A DNA stretch of 64,000 bases, taken from positions 186,001 to 250,000 of the forward strand of contig MJGA01000016.1 in NCBI GenBank assembly GCA_001910725.1. Direction: 5' to 3'. Positions within the stretch are counted from its first letter, which is position 1; every line of letters starts with the position of its first letter. The position numbers and the translations under genes are program-made. Positions 1-10,176 of this stretch are shown here, piece by piece. Below the pieces are notes generated by a model that was given only the letters and a program-made list of their open reading frames with translations, was not told the DNA's origin and did no database searches. Source of the stretch: Phanerodontia chrysosporium (Eukaryota; Basidiomycota; Agaricomycetes; Polyporales; Phanerochaetaceae).

Positions 1-1383
1 GACCTACAACTATGAGAATAACGCATGACGTGGACAGGATTAGCGACACACCTAACAGCGCGTGATAAGTAGCGATAATCAACTCGACAGACGTGCCGTA
101 GGTTTCCAGAGGTCGGCCAACCTCGCGCATGACGAGCCTACTATGAACATAACGTTCGTTTGTACGAAGAAGGATTGTACGCTGTGTGCGACTTGGTCCG
201 CCGACGTCGCCCCCGGCAATGACGCTCCCAACGTGCTCAGTGACGCCGTGTTCGCGCAGTCGCCGGTACGTCTCCCACTCAGGCTTCAGGTAGGGTGAGT
301 CGTGCCGCCAGAAGTCCTTGACGAAGCAGAATCGCCGCGTCTCGAGATCGAAGGCGACAAATCCCTTCGTTGATCGACTGGTTTGCGATTCCGAGGAAAG
401 GTCCACGGGGCGACCCACGAGGAAGGCCTTCGCGCGGCTAGTCTGAGCTGAGCGTGTATTTGGCCTGCTGAACGGATCTTGAGCCCAAGGGAAAGCATTG
501 CAGTGTATCTGTCAACTCGTCAGGGTGTCCGGTGAAGAGATGGGAGCGCGGAGCAAGTACCTTGTAAATTGGATAGTCTGCCTCGTTGTCCAGCATGAGG
601 TCCGTGTACTGTCGCAGCCACTTATTCTCCGTCTGGTAGCTCCGGATCCTCGCAGTCTCGCTCTTCGTTGCGAGGCAGGCGGTGGGGTCGTAGCCTTGCA
701 CCTCCCGCCCTCCACGAGCCAGTCGGTATATGCAGTTCAGAAGGGTCTCTGGATGCTGCTCGAGGTCGATGGGTGCCGAGACAACGCACCCGGCCTGGTC
801 CCACCGCAGCAATCGTGCACATCGCCCGGCCAGACAGAGTGTGAAACCGTGCGTCCGGTGTTGCCACAGCCGGATACGCTGTGCGTATTTCTCCAGCGTA
901 GCATATGCCTCTGACCCCTCTGCTGTCTCTCGAAGCAAACTAGAAGTGGAAGAGAAGTAGAACGCGCCCTCTGCCTCGCTGTGCTTGACCTCCACCGCCA
1001 TAACCGTCCACGCCCAGGGAAGATGCGCCGTCGTTTTGCGGCCACGCGGAAGGTGGTGCTGCCATATTATCTCGGGGTTAGTGCTAGTGCTTGCTTGCCT
1101 CGCAAATGTGTCGGTCTCCACAAAGGTATCTGGAGATTTGGCCACTCGCAAAACATTGTTGAATACGCGGCACTGTGAACACCGTAGGAACGGTGTCAGC
1201 AGGGCAGTAGCATTATATAGAAAGAGAACGCACGATTGCACCCATGGTCTCCGCAAGATATCCCATTCCCTGAATCCCACGTAAGTCTCCGGCTTTCTGG
1301 AGCTGTGCAGAAGTCATGTTGCGTCCAGGCAAAAACTTGGACATGAAGTCTTCAACGGATGTCTCGACGCAGACAGTGTCCAT
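1..1383 (-). CDS. FunK1-type fungal protein kinase, 3' end outside window
   Basis: This matches the FunK1 kinase-like family, expanded in agaricomycetes. The first exon starts at ATG 1383 and carries the family N-terminal pattern SVEDFMSKFLPG. A 61-nt intron (1173-1233, GTGCGT...CACAG) joins it to the exon containing FNNVLRVAKSPDTFVETDTF. Central motifs are AGRCARLLRWDQAGCVVS and IYKVLAPRSHLF, followed on the other side of a frame change by FLVGRPVD and then FVAFDLETRRFCFVKDFWR, the classic FunK1 lead-in to the kinase core. The HxD/DFG half lies off the left edge. Near 437-447 the frame must change by +1 or -2 and no intron fits, so this is either a real frameshift or an assembly indel. Substrate and role are unknown for the family. 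Confidence 0.8.
1173..1233 (-). other. Intron 1 of the FunK1 gene
   Basis: GTGCGT donor at 1233 and CACAG acceptor ending at 1173 (minus strand). Removing these 61 nt joins the SVEDFMSKFLPG exon to the FNNVLRVAKSPD exon in one frame. The length is typical of the introns in this window. Confidence 0.7.
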
Positions 1384-2046
1384 TTCCGCGTATCGCTTTC
1401 AGAGGCAAGTAGAAGATGCGGTGTAAGAAGTGTAATCCAGGTCATTGCACCAGTTCAACGCCACATGAAGGATGCACCCAGCGTATTGTTCACTGTAGCA
1501 CCGGCGTCTATTCACACGTGGGCGTTTGCTAGGTTTGTTGATACCGCCTCAGCTTGAGCCTATTCCCTCCAAAGACTCGGAAACATATTTTGGAGTCGTT
1601 ACTACGCTGTACACAAACTCTTCTCACTTCAACAGGAGTCTGACAGCTGGCCATACAGCAGTTTCCGCTCTCCAGGAGGCCAGGGAGGCCACAAGCGCCT
1701 GTTAAGCGCCGTCCACACAAGAGTCGCCATCTCCAGTTCGACTACCGAGAGTTCGATCCCAGCCACTGCATGCCTTCATAGAGCTGTAGCCTCGAACTAG
1801 GCCAGACGAAGTTGCAGCGCTTCCAGCAAAGAACAGTCTCGAAGAACAGCGATACACCAGTGGAGTCTTGGGTCGCCTAGTCGAGTGAGCTCGTGCACCC
1901 TCTCGTTTAGGGAGGGTGCATAGACTTCGCTAATATCGTACCTACAGCGTGAGTATGATACTGTAGCGCAGATATAGGGTCTATATAACCAGGAGATTAC
2001 ACTAGAATTTACAATGCGTGTAAGATAAAACCAAACCGCAACTATA
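1384..2046. other. Gene-free interval between FunK1 and the pRiA4b-like gene
   Basis: No open frame here shows family features or a plausible exon chain. It holds the 5' flank of the FunK1 gene and the 3' flank of the next minus-strand gene. The AT-rich part at 1920-2045 looks like 3' untranslated or intergenic sequence. A TTCGATCCC string near 1750 is not part of a tRNA. Confidence 0.5.
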
Positions 2047-3908
2047 TCATACCTCGACCGATCCCCAATCCTGTCGGTAGCCGTCCTCCTCAGGCGGAGG
2101 CGTCCAGTCGACAAGATCCATGATGGCCTTCCGTGCGCGCGAGATGCCACCGCCACGAGCACCGCCGCGCATGTAGCCCCTCGGGGGCCTATGTATCCGC
2201 GGGAAGAAGGTGTAGCTCTCCTTCTCGTGGTCAGGCTCGACGATCTTAATCGGCGGGGAGATCTCGACCACCTCGTCGTCCTCCGGGACCTCCTCCACGA
2301 CAACCTCTTCGACTTCTTCTGGCTTGTGTGAGTCCTCCGCCTTCGCGCTCGCGCTTGTCCCTGTTTCAGGCTCTTCGCTGTCCTCCTTCGCCCGGCCCTT
2401 GCCCTTGTCCTTCTTCGCGTCCTCCTCGTCGCTGCTCAGCATCTCCTTGAGCCCACTCCTCGTGAGCCGCTCCATGCGCCGCTCGGCACGACGCACGCGT
2501 TTCCGGTGCAGCGGATGCGCAGGGTACGGCGTCGCCGCGCTGAGCGCAAGCGGGTAGAGCGCCGAGTCCGACAACGCCGAATACGCGCTGGCCGAGCTGA
2601 GCTCGCTCGCGTCCGAAGCCGGCTCGCTCTGCGGGAAGACACGTTCGTCCTCGGATGACGGCTCTGAGGGCGCGCGGGTCGGCGACGCGGTGAGGTCGAT
2701 CGTGGGCGGCGTGTCGCTGTGGCGCTGCAGAGCGCGTTCGCGCGAGGCCTCGCGGGCGAGGAATCGCTGGAACGCTTTCTCCGCGTTCCAGTGCGCGAGG
2801 TACTTCGCGCTGAGCGCGCCGCTGCACTGCGGCTCGGTGCCCTCGAGATCGAATGCGGCCTCGCCGCCGTCGGGCGTCGGCACGGTGTGCGCGATGCGCA
2901 CGGTCCCGCCCGCGCTACCCTGCGCCTCGAACACGTATGGCTCATTGCCCGAGCCGCGCCGCGAGGGCATCGGAAGCGTGTTTGCGGTGATGTGCACGGA
3001 GATGTGCGGCTGGTGGTGCTGAGGGGTGTGCGTCAGAACGCGGACACTGCGTATGCCACTTGGACAGCACTCACGTAGACTACACCCCGGTCCAGCATGG
3101 CGCCACGCGTATACACCTGCGCAAGCGTGAAGTCGTCTTCCGCCTCCCAGCTCCATTCCTCGTTTTCAACGTCTTCGTCCTCAAGCGCCTTGGGCAGGGA
3201 GCTGTCCTCGTTGTCTCCGTCGGCATTGTCGGGGTCGAGCAGGTCGCGGAACAGCCGCCGCTCACGCACGCTGCTTAGCTTGTGGCGAAGCTTCGCGCCA
3301 GGCATAATCTGTCCATGTTTTGCCGAGCCATCCCGATAGAGTTTTGCTTCCTTGAAGACCTCGAAGAAGTGCCCGCCCCATTCTGTTGAAGCGGTCTGAC
3401 CTGGGGCCCGCGCGCGGCCTTTGCCTTTCGCCTCCGCAGCTGCGTTACGCATAGCGCGTCCAACGCGGTTTGAATGCATCTCGGAAACGTCGGAAGCGAA
3501 TAGGAAGAGAATAAGTTTGTGGAGGTGGCGGAAAGTGTAGTTGAGAGGGACCTGAACAATCCGAAAGACGCCATCGCGATCCCTGCGTTTCCAGAGGCTG
3601 GTGCGACTGACTCTGTCATCGCAAAGCTGGAATCGCAAGCATATGTGCTTGCCAAAGCTAGTCGAGGGTGGCAGCTCGAGAGCAGACAGAGAGCGCTTGA
3701 GGCCGAACGGGTTGGTTGGGGAGTCCTGTGGAACAGACAGGGGTGTGCGGAGGCTGTACGCGAATGGCGTGGAGAACGTCGACGACGCTCTCGGGCGAGA
3801 GCGTATAGGAGACGAAGCTGCTTCACGAGTGATATGGTTTCGCTTTGCGGGAGGTGAGGACGGTGTTGGAGACTCGCGGTCGTAGCTGTCTCGAGAGCGT
3901 TTGCCCAT
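2047..3908 (-). CDS. pRiA4b Orf3 / MM3350-like domain protein
   Basis: Two long frames are joined by a clear 56-nt intron (3019-3074, GTGAGT...CTCAG), giving ...MLDRGVVY|HHQPHISVHITANT. The first exon starts at ATG 3908 with a Ser/Pro/Arg-rich head (MGKRSRDSYDRESPTPSS). The middle, with VPLNYTFRHLHKLILFLF and later WSWEAEDDFTLAQVYTRG followed by HISVHIT, fits the pRiA4b-Orf3/MM3350-like fold, where an L-x-x-LH-x-x-I helix precedes a WxWxxxDDxxLxxVY strand. The C-terminal third is low complexity: acidic, with SSDEEDAKKDKGKGRAK, then a short GGARGGG stretch, ending DWGSVEV. Function is unknown in fungi. The last codons (GAG GTATGA) could also be a splice donor, so the 3' end is uncertain. Confidence 0.55.
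3019..3074 (-). other. Intron of the pRiA4b-like gene
   Basis: Donor GTGAGT at 3074 and acceptor CCCCTCAG ending at 3019 on the minus strand, 56 nt, phase 0. Splicing joins codon TAC to CAC and keeps the frame of the downstream 300-residue exon. Confidence 0.75.
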
Positions 3909-4482
3909 CGTGGAGTCGTCTAGGAATAGTTTATGGGTGTCGCGGGTATCGGAGCAAGATCCAAGGAAGTGCTGTATATATGTCGTGGCAGAATACGCGA
4001 GTGTTTTATGTAAAACGGCGGCGGAGAGTTCGAGGTCGCGGTGGTTTTGGACAAGCCGGGCTTTGATTGGCGGCTAACGATCAATCAACAAACGCGATCA
4101 CGCGTTTTCCGCCCATCGCTTGCGTCACGCGTCACTCCTTCCCGCCTTCCCCCGCCTTCTCACCTCGCTCCTCCAAGTCCTTCGTGTATGTATATGTTTA
4201 CGTTTCACCACTGACCGTTTATTTTTGCTTGTATTTGCAGATAGTAGCAGTCACGGGAGACTCCAATACCACCTGTGCTCCATACAGACCTCGATTGGCG
4301 CATAGGTGTCGCTTAAAACAGATGGGTTTCGTCGTACGGTTCGCAATCTCCATTTCAGTGCTGTGAACAGGCCTGACATCTCTAGTTTGTGCACAGAACA
4401 TGGGGTCAAGCGTTGCCACGGTGGTTGCAGGCGAGCTCCAATTATTGCATCATCTCGCGAGCACTCTAGCCCGCGACGAACT
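3909..4482. other. Divergent intergenic region
   Basis: Lies between the starts of the minus-strand pRiA4b-like gene and the first small plus-strand gene, so it probably contains both promoters. It has a pyrimidine-rich tract at 4130-4180 and a TATA box at its right end. No coding signal seen. Confidence 0.5.
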
Positions 4483-4489
4483 TATAAAT
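4483..4489 (+). promoter_or_regulatory. TATA box of small gene A
   Basis: TATAAAT about 95 nt upstream of the ATG at 4580; position and sequence fit a fungal core promoter. Confidence 0.5.
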
Positions 4490-4579
4490 GCACCCCTTGA
4501 GCCACCGCACATATTCCAGGACAAACCTAAAAATCAGGACCTCCAACCAATTCCTTCACGACTTTCATAGTCTCTTGTC

Positions 4580-5024
4580 ATGAGCTCTTCTAGCTATTCG
4601 CGATCAGAGACGGGACCGACAGAGTTTGACCGGAATCGTACGTCGCCCTAGACTTTCATACACTCTTCCCAGCTGATCCCCCATTCGTACTGCAGACGGT
4701 GTCGGCTATCAGCCTGCAGAGACCGTACGCGACACTGACACAGGTCTCGTTCGCAGCGGCGGTGGCGGCCCCGTCCCGATGAACGACTTCGTCGACAAAC
4801 GTGTCGGTGGCGGACCTCTTGACTTCTCCCCCGAGAACGCAATGGGCGCGGGTGCTGGCACTGCTGGAGCTACCACCACCGTGGCCGCCGGCGCCGGACC
4901 AGCTGGCATTCCTGCTGGCGTCGGAGCTGGCGGGGACGCCCCATCGACATCGATGGCAGGCGTCCCATCAACTGGAGCCGCGGTGTCCTCTGGAGGAGTG
5001 GGCGCTGCTAACAACCGGTTGTAG
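4580..5024 (+). CDS. Small Gly/Ala-rich protein A (tandem pair), unknown function
   Basis: Exon 1 is 4580-4637 (MSSSSYSRSETGPTEFDRN), the intron is 4638-4695 (GTACGT...CTGCAG, 58 nt, phase 1) and exon 2 is 4696-5024, giving about 128 residues. Exon 2 begins GVGYQPAETVRDTDTGLVRS, then a run of glycines, a GGGPLDFSPENA block, and an Ala/Gly/Thr/Pro-rich tail ending NNRL. There are no cysteines, signal peptide or membrane segment. The neighbour at 5574 shares intron position and phase and the blocks GVGYQ, GPLDF(S/T)PENA and AGTA-ATT-VAAGA, so the two are tandem duplicates. I do not recognise the family. The Gly/Ala-rich tail suggests a disordered protein. Confidence 0.6.
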
Positions 5025-5505
5025 AATCATTGAAGGTATTTGGCGCACGTGTATAATATTCGATAAGAATACATTGGAATGGCTTCTCTCGGCTCGAGGA
5101 TCGAATGTGAGGACGATAGTAGCTGAGCCATTTTGCACGGCCAGCTACGAGTCACGGAAGGGTCAACGTAAGGGATTCTGAACCAGTTCGTCCTCAACTG
5201 CATACTGTGTGTTGCTCTCGTGCAGGCGCTGCACGCCTACCTACGCCGACCCTTCCTTCCTGGAGTTTCCTCTGGCTGCACTGTGACTTCAGCTGACGGT
5301 CTCGCGCAGCGCTACTCGTCAGTTGACCGGATCTTGCGCTCAGACCGTTTTCAACCAGCGCGCCAAGCTACCGGCACGCCTGGGTTGCATCCAGAACTCG
5401 TAGCGCCACGACTGGGCGCATATGCAATTCGGGGTCGTCGAGGCGGGCTCGGGGCACACATCATGTGGCGGGTACGAATGCACGACAGGGGCGTCAATAA
5501 ACGCC
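5025..5505. other. Spacer between small genes A and B
   Basis: About 480 nt. The frame upstream of gene B is open across much of it (5220 onward) but the translation shows no pattern. I read it as 3' flank of gene A plus promoter of gene B. Confidence 0.45.
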
Positions 5506-5512
5506 TATATAG
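5506..5512 (+). promoter_or_regulatory. TATA box of small gene B
   Basis: TATATAG 62 nt upstream of ATG 5574. It supports that ATG rather than the open frame that starts at 5220. Confidence 0.5.
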
Positions 5513-5573
5513 TATGGTAGAGAATGGGGACACCCAAATGATTCTCGACGACAACTACCAAGTACTCCTGACC

Positions 5574-5966
5574 ATGAGCTCCTCGAAAACAAACAGCTCC
5601 AAACCATCCGCACAGCCGATGGAATTTAACGGTGAACGTGCGCCTCCAATTTTCTGCCCATGTTGCGATTCGCTAATGGGTTCTCGGCATGCAGAGGGTG
5701 TCGGATACCAGGCCTCGGGGACGTGGCACGACGTCCACACCGGCATCCGGCGTACCGGCGGAGGCTTCGAGAGCCGCGTCGGAAAGGGGCCCCTGGACTT
5801 CACACCCGAGAACGCGATTGGCACAGGTGCGGGCACCGCCGCGGCCACGACTATGGTGGCGGCAGGAGCGGCTCGGACTCGGGCTGCTCCGTGGACGATA
5901 TCGAATGCGACGGGTCGCCCGGCCTGCCGGGACTGTAGCTACATCTCTACTCTATCGAATAGGTAG
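5574..5966 (+). CDS. Small Gly/Ala-rich protein B (tandem pair), unknown function
   Basis: Paralogue of the protein at 4580. Exon 1 is 5574-5637 (MSSSKTNSSKPSAQPMEFNG...), the intron 5638-5694 (GTGCGC...GCATGCAG, 57 nt, phase 1), exon 2 5695-5966, giving about 111 residues. Shared blocks are GVGYQ, TGIRRTGGG, GPLDFTPENAIGTGAGTA and TTMVAAGA. The C-terminus diverges from A after VAAGA and ends STLSNR; an indel may have changed the frame of this tail, because other frames also stay open. The intron is a multiple of three without a stop, so an unspliced message would still be translatable and would insert a Cys-containing segment (FCPCCDS). Function unknown. Confidence 0.55.
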   Translation: MSSSKTNSSKPSAQPMEFNGERAPPIFCPCCDSLMGSRHAEGVGYQASGTWHDVHTGIRRTGGGFESRVGKGPLDFTPENAIGTGAGTAAATTMVAAGAARTRAAPWTISNATGRPACRDCSYISTLSNR

Positions 5967-6162
5967 CAGGGCATTCAGGAGTGAAAGTTGTGAGATAGTT
6001 AATTTATGGGAAGTTTCTTCTCGGGCTTGCGAGCAAGCTGATCAAGCGGCGTGCATCGATACTGTTTCATGTTTTCGTGATTAACTTCCAAGGTCGAGAC
6101 AATCATGGACGGGGAGTATGAACTGCTTCTCGCCTTACAACAGTCTTCAACTTCTGGTTTTC

Positions 6163-6700
6163 TCAGTAGAGGTCACTCCTCGTGCGACCTGCATCGAGTA
6201 GTAGATACCATCTCTAGCCAGTGGCTTTTGACCTTGAGCACGGTGAGGCCAAGGGAAAAGCCATCGACACCGGTGTCTGCAGTTTACTAACCACCACTTG
6301 TAATCATTTTACTATCGACACAGACGACAAGCCAGTATGTACGCCTCTTTTCTATGTTATGGTTCGGCTACTTTTTTGGGGTTTTGTGGGATTATTGATG
6401 TTTTTGGTATTTGGTGTGGTGGTTCTGAGGTGAATGCGTCGGGACATGGACCAGGACGAAGCTCGTCTTGAGAGGACCAAAGACGGGAATTCTGCAGTGA
6501 CTAAGGTCCAACGCGGAGATGGCATTTGAAGTACGGGACGAGTGCCAACTCGCTATTTCGGAACCCTGTCGACTCCTCGTGCGCGATGACGGAGTATGTC
6601 CTCGCGACAGCCCCAGTCGATCAGGAAGGAGGGAGGAGCTCAGCCGAATGCCAGGTTCTGCGGCTCTAGAGTCCTGCGCCGCTAACCGTGATTGAGCGGG
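6163..6700 (+). other. Degenerate exon-like block in outer end of left arm
   Basis: The plus strand shows LEHGEAKGKAIDTG followed by a possible 50-nt intron (GTGTCT...CGACACAG), a tiny exon and a GTATGT donor, then a hydrophobic frame (GFVGLLMFLVFGVVVLR) that may be intronic. The same arrangement is present in the right arm on the opposite strand (54924-55459), where GDALRLDGNN and the following residues form a longer frame. I do not recognise a product. It could be the remnant of a small multi-exon gene. Confidence 0.25.
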
Positions 6701-7170
6701 CTTGTAAGCTCTTAAAAACCACCATCGGCAGTTCAGCGCGCCGGCAGGTATCTCGTGCCCTCCCGAGTAGGCGAGTAGAAGACAGGGCTGGTGAGGCGAT
6801 GTGGCGCGTCTGGAGGATGAGCCGAGCGAGGCACTGACGGCGGTCAGAGAGAGCCAGACGAGGTCGTCCTGAAGCGCGACATAGACCAGGCAAGAGCGTC
6901 CTTAGAGACCGTGGCCCAAATGTTCCTCGCAGCGTAGAGCGCGTGATTATGGAGCAGCCTCATCTACAGATGAGTGTGGATTACGCGTGTGAGGGTGATG
7001 ATTGAGTCCTCGATCGCACTGTAAAGTAGCTGGCATGTTAGCGTTCGTCGCTCGCACATCTTGGCGAATATATGCGCCTGCATCAGGTGTGAGTCAGTTC
7101 GTGTTTCTGAAGGAAAAGCGGCATGATGCTCACAGGAGTGACAGACGACGTCCAGGGTTGAATGTTCATG
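6700..7170 (-). other. Possible small gene MNIQPW... downstream of coiled-coil gene (left copy)
   Basis: On the minus strand a frame starting at 7170 reads MNIQPWTSSVT and then meets a GTGAGC donor. The acceptor is CACAC..TGATGCAG, and a downstream piece reads SAIEDSIITLTRVIRTHL before a stop. The right arm has the same exon and splice signals at 54484 onward. The upstream side is strongly pyrimidine-rich, like a fungal promoter or leader. No recognised family, and both copies hit the same stop, so it may be a non-coding RNA or a decayed gene. Confidence 0.25.
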
Positions 7171-7870
7171 ATCGTTTCGCGAGTTGCTTGCGTCGAATGA
7201 TTGGCCTTGTAGTCGCGATGCAAATGCGACGATGGTGTTGGATGTCCCGAATGTGACTATTGCAAGTTTGAGAGGTTGGGAGAAATTAGGCTGGGGAGAG
7301 AAAGATTAAATGCAGATGGAAATGGATCAAGACAGAAGGCGAGATGAAAGAGAGATAAGAGTCAGGGGATTAGTAGGGGAGGAATAGACGTGGAAACAAC
7401 AATAGCAGGGAGGACGTGAAGGATACAAGAACAAATTAGGAGGAATACTTGAAGAGATTGAAGAGGATGGATGGAAACCGGTATGATGCAAGAAGAGCTA
7501 GATGCGAATACGACGAGTCCAGGAGCATGGTGATTTGGCGAGAACCATAGGAGGCTGCACAAGTCTGAGTACAATGCGATGAAGAAAAGAGGATCAACGT
7601 CTTACTAATGTTCGCGTACACGGTACGTTTTGTGACGGTCCTCGAGCCGATGTGCTTTCCTATTTTCTGCTGTTTTTGTGGTTTTTGTTTTTGCAGAATT
7701 GGAACCTCCTCGTGTTCCGACCATGTAATTCCCAGCTTGATGAGACGATGTGATAGCTACGCAGCGGCAGACTCAGAAGTTGACGCTGCTCGACAGCGGG
7801 CTGCGCGGGAAGAAGGTCAAGCTACGCAGAGCGAATGTTGAATATCGGAACGCAATAAGTTGTGACCGAC
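7171..7870. other. Non-coding part of left arm
   Basis: Contains the purine-rich (minus strand pyrimidine-rich) tract 7265-7480, probably the leader of the MNIQPW unit, and the 3' flank of the coiled-coil gene. Small frames here do not match the frames of the right arm consistently, so I call no protein. Confidence 0.4.
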
Positions 7871-10176
7871 TTACTTTGACAAGATACTATCGACCCCAGC
7901 GCCTACGCCGAAGAAAGAGTCGTCAGCGCCGCTGGCGTTCTCCTTGCCACGAGTCTTGAAGCGAGCAGCGGGAGTGGATGTGACCTTGCACTGCGTGCAG
8001 TTCGCGATGCGCTCAGTGTACACGCCGACAAGCTTCTTCGCCTCGTGCAGCTCAGCGGCCTGCGGCTTCTTCTGGAGCGCGATGCGGAGCTCAGAGTTGT
8101 CCTTCTCCAGCGCGTCGAGCATGGCCTTTGACTCGCGCCGGACACGGACGAGCTCCTTCTCGGCGGCCTTCTTCTCCGCGCGGAGCTGCTCCTTCTCGCC
8201 CAGGACGGACTCGAGCGTCGCGCACGTCTGCTCCTCGAAGTCGTTCTTCAGTTGGCGGACCTCGTCAATCGAGACCTCGGTCTGGCTCCGCGTCGCCTCC
8301 TGCTCCTCGTACAGCGACGCCAGGTCCTCCCGGAGGTCCTCCATCTGCGAGCCCATGCGCTGGTTGACGGCCTGGAGCTCCTCGACGATCGCGCTCTTCT
8401 CCGCCAACTGCTCTTCCATAGCACGCTTCTCCTCAGAGGCGGCGTTGACGCGCGTAATGAGACTGCCGAGCTCCTCGTCGAGCTTGAACGATGTGTGCTG
8501 AGCCGCCTTGAGCTGCTCTGCAAGGGCGATGTTCTCTCGACGGAGACGCTTGATATCGTCGCTCTTGCGTGCGCTGATCCACTGCTCCTGGGCGAGAGCT
8601 GCCTGCGTGGATAAGTAGATCTCTTCCTGCTCCGCGAGGACGCTGGCCTGAACGAGGACGTGGTTTAGAACCGTGTTCGTCTGCGAGAGGCGGTCCTCGA
8701 GTCTTGCGATCGTTGCCTAAGCTCGTCTTCACTCGTCCTGGCGCGATCCTTGACAGCCGCGAGCTCCTCTTGATGGCGAGCCTCCTGCTGGGCGATGCGA
8801 TGCTGAGCCTTCTCTTCGACAATCGCAATACTTGAGAGAGCCGCCTTGCGTTCGTCCTGAAGCAGAGTCCTGAGCTCGGCGTTGCGATCTTCGGATGCAA
8901 GGAGTGCGGTCTTGGTGTCTACCAATTCCGCCTCCAGCGCGCTGTTCTGACGTTCCGTCGCAACAAGCTCGACATGGGTCTTTCGAGCGTTGGCCGTCTG
9001 ATCGCAGAGCTCGCGAGAAAGTGCCTCCTTGTCTCGATATAGCGCATCGTATGCCTCAGCAGCCTCGGTCGCCTGCTCCTCGAGGAACGCCGCGCGGGCG
9101 TGAAAATCAGCAAGGCTGAGCCTGACATCCTCAAGCGTAGTCTGCAGCTCCTCCTGGCGAGCGACCGCGTCCCGAACGCACGCAGTTTGCTCCTCGAGCT
9201 GGCCCTTGAGTTCGACAGCGGCGTTCTGCACAGCTGCGAGGTGGTCCTTCGTCGCCATCGCGATCTTCCGCTCCTCGTACAGCTGCGAGTGCAAGCCCTG
9301 GTTCCGCGCCTGGGCGTCCTCGAGCGCCGCCTTGTGGTCGTCGATCGTGGTCTTGAGCGTCGAGATCATGTTCTGTGCGTCTTGCTGCTCGTGGCGGAGC
9401 CGCTGCAGCTGATTCTCAGCAGCTGTGTGCTTGGCGCGGAGCTCAGCGATGCGAGTCTTGTCGGCCTCAAGCTTCAGTTGGGCAGCCTCGTATGCGGTCC
9501 TCATCCCCGAGAGTGCGCCGCGGAGCTCGCTGCGTTCGCCGTTGACGGCGTACATGTCTGCAGAGAGCGCAGAGATGCGCTCCGCGTCCAGGGACCGCTT
9601 GGCCTCGAGGTCGTCGATGACAGAGGTGAGGCGGACCTTGTCGGCCTCAAGCTCGTCGATAAGACGGTTGAGGTGGTTAATCTGCGCGTCGTTGCGAAGC
9701 CTGTCTGCGTCCAGAGCGGCGTGAAGTGCATGCACTTCATCGTCCTCGGGGTCGTCGTCGGCAGTGAAGTTGACAAGGGCTGCAAAGAAGTCGACCTTGA
9801 TGATAGGGCGCTCGTGCTTGTCGGTCGGACCAGGGGCGCTCTGGGTTCCCAGAGTCACAGAGGGCCCCGGAATGCGAACAGCCTCCACATCTGTCTCGAT
9901 AGGCTCGCCAACCTTCAGGAGGTAGAATTTAATAGAGATATGCGCCGATGAGTGACAGACGTACCGATGTCAAATCGACTGATGGCGATGAGGCGGCCTT
10001 GACAGTCTCAGTGGAGGCAGAGTCGTGGAGGGTACCCTCGAGGAGGTCGAGCTCGTCAATGTCCTCCGGGAGTGGAGTACAAAGTGCCGCATCAAGTACC
10101 GCGTCCAGTGCGAGAGGAGCACGATGGAAGGAGAGAGCCGAGAAATGGACAGCTCCGCGGAGTCGATAGCAGACAT
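7871..10176 (-). CDS. Long coiled-coil protein, left copy, frame-interrupted
   Basis: The start is ATG 10176 (MSAIDS), with a TALCTPLPEDIDELDLLEG-like acidic N-terminal region, an intron (GTACGT at about 9959 to GAAG) and then a long exon from VGEPIETDVEAVRI. The body (about 8420-9880) is an almost unbroken heptad-rich coiled coil, rich in E, A, L, K, D and R (LNRLIDELEADKVRL). The tail has a CxxC (NCTQCK) and a conserved end ADDSFFGVGAGVDSILSK. Relative to the right copy, this copy shows single-base losses in exon 1 (about 10120-10135) and near 8718 (AGGCA where AGGGCA would keep frame). The two frames 8665-9888 and 7871-8419 are otherwise collinear parts of one protein of about 700 residues. 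No known family is recognised. It could be a structural or chromosome-associated coiled-coil protein. Confidence 0.6.

Noticed and set aside
1740..1766. TTCGATCCC string resembling a tRNA T-loop
   Set aside because: The five bases on each side do not pair into a T-stem, and no acceptor, D- or anticodon stem can be found upstream.
9100..9951. 283-codon plus-strand frame antisense to the left coiled-coil gene
   Set aside because: It is the mirror of a GC-rich, Glu/Leu/Asp-rich coding exon; translation is Val/Leu/Arg-rich with no domain, and it lacks independent support.
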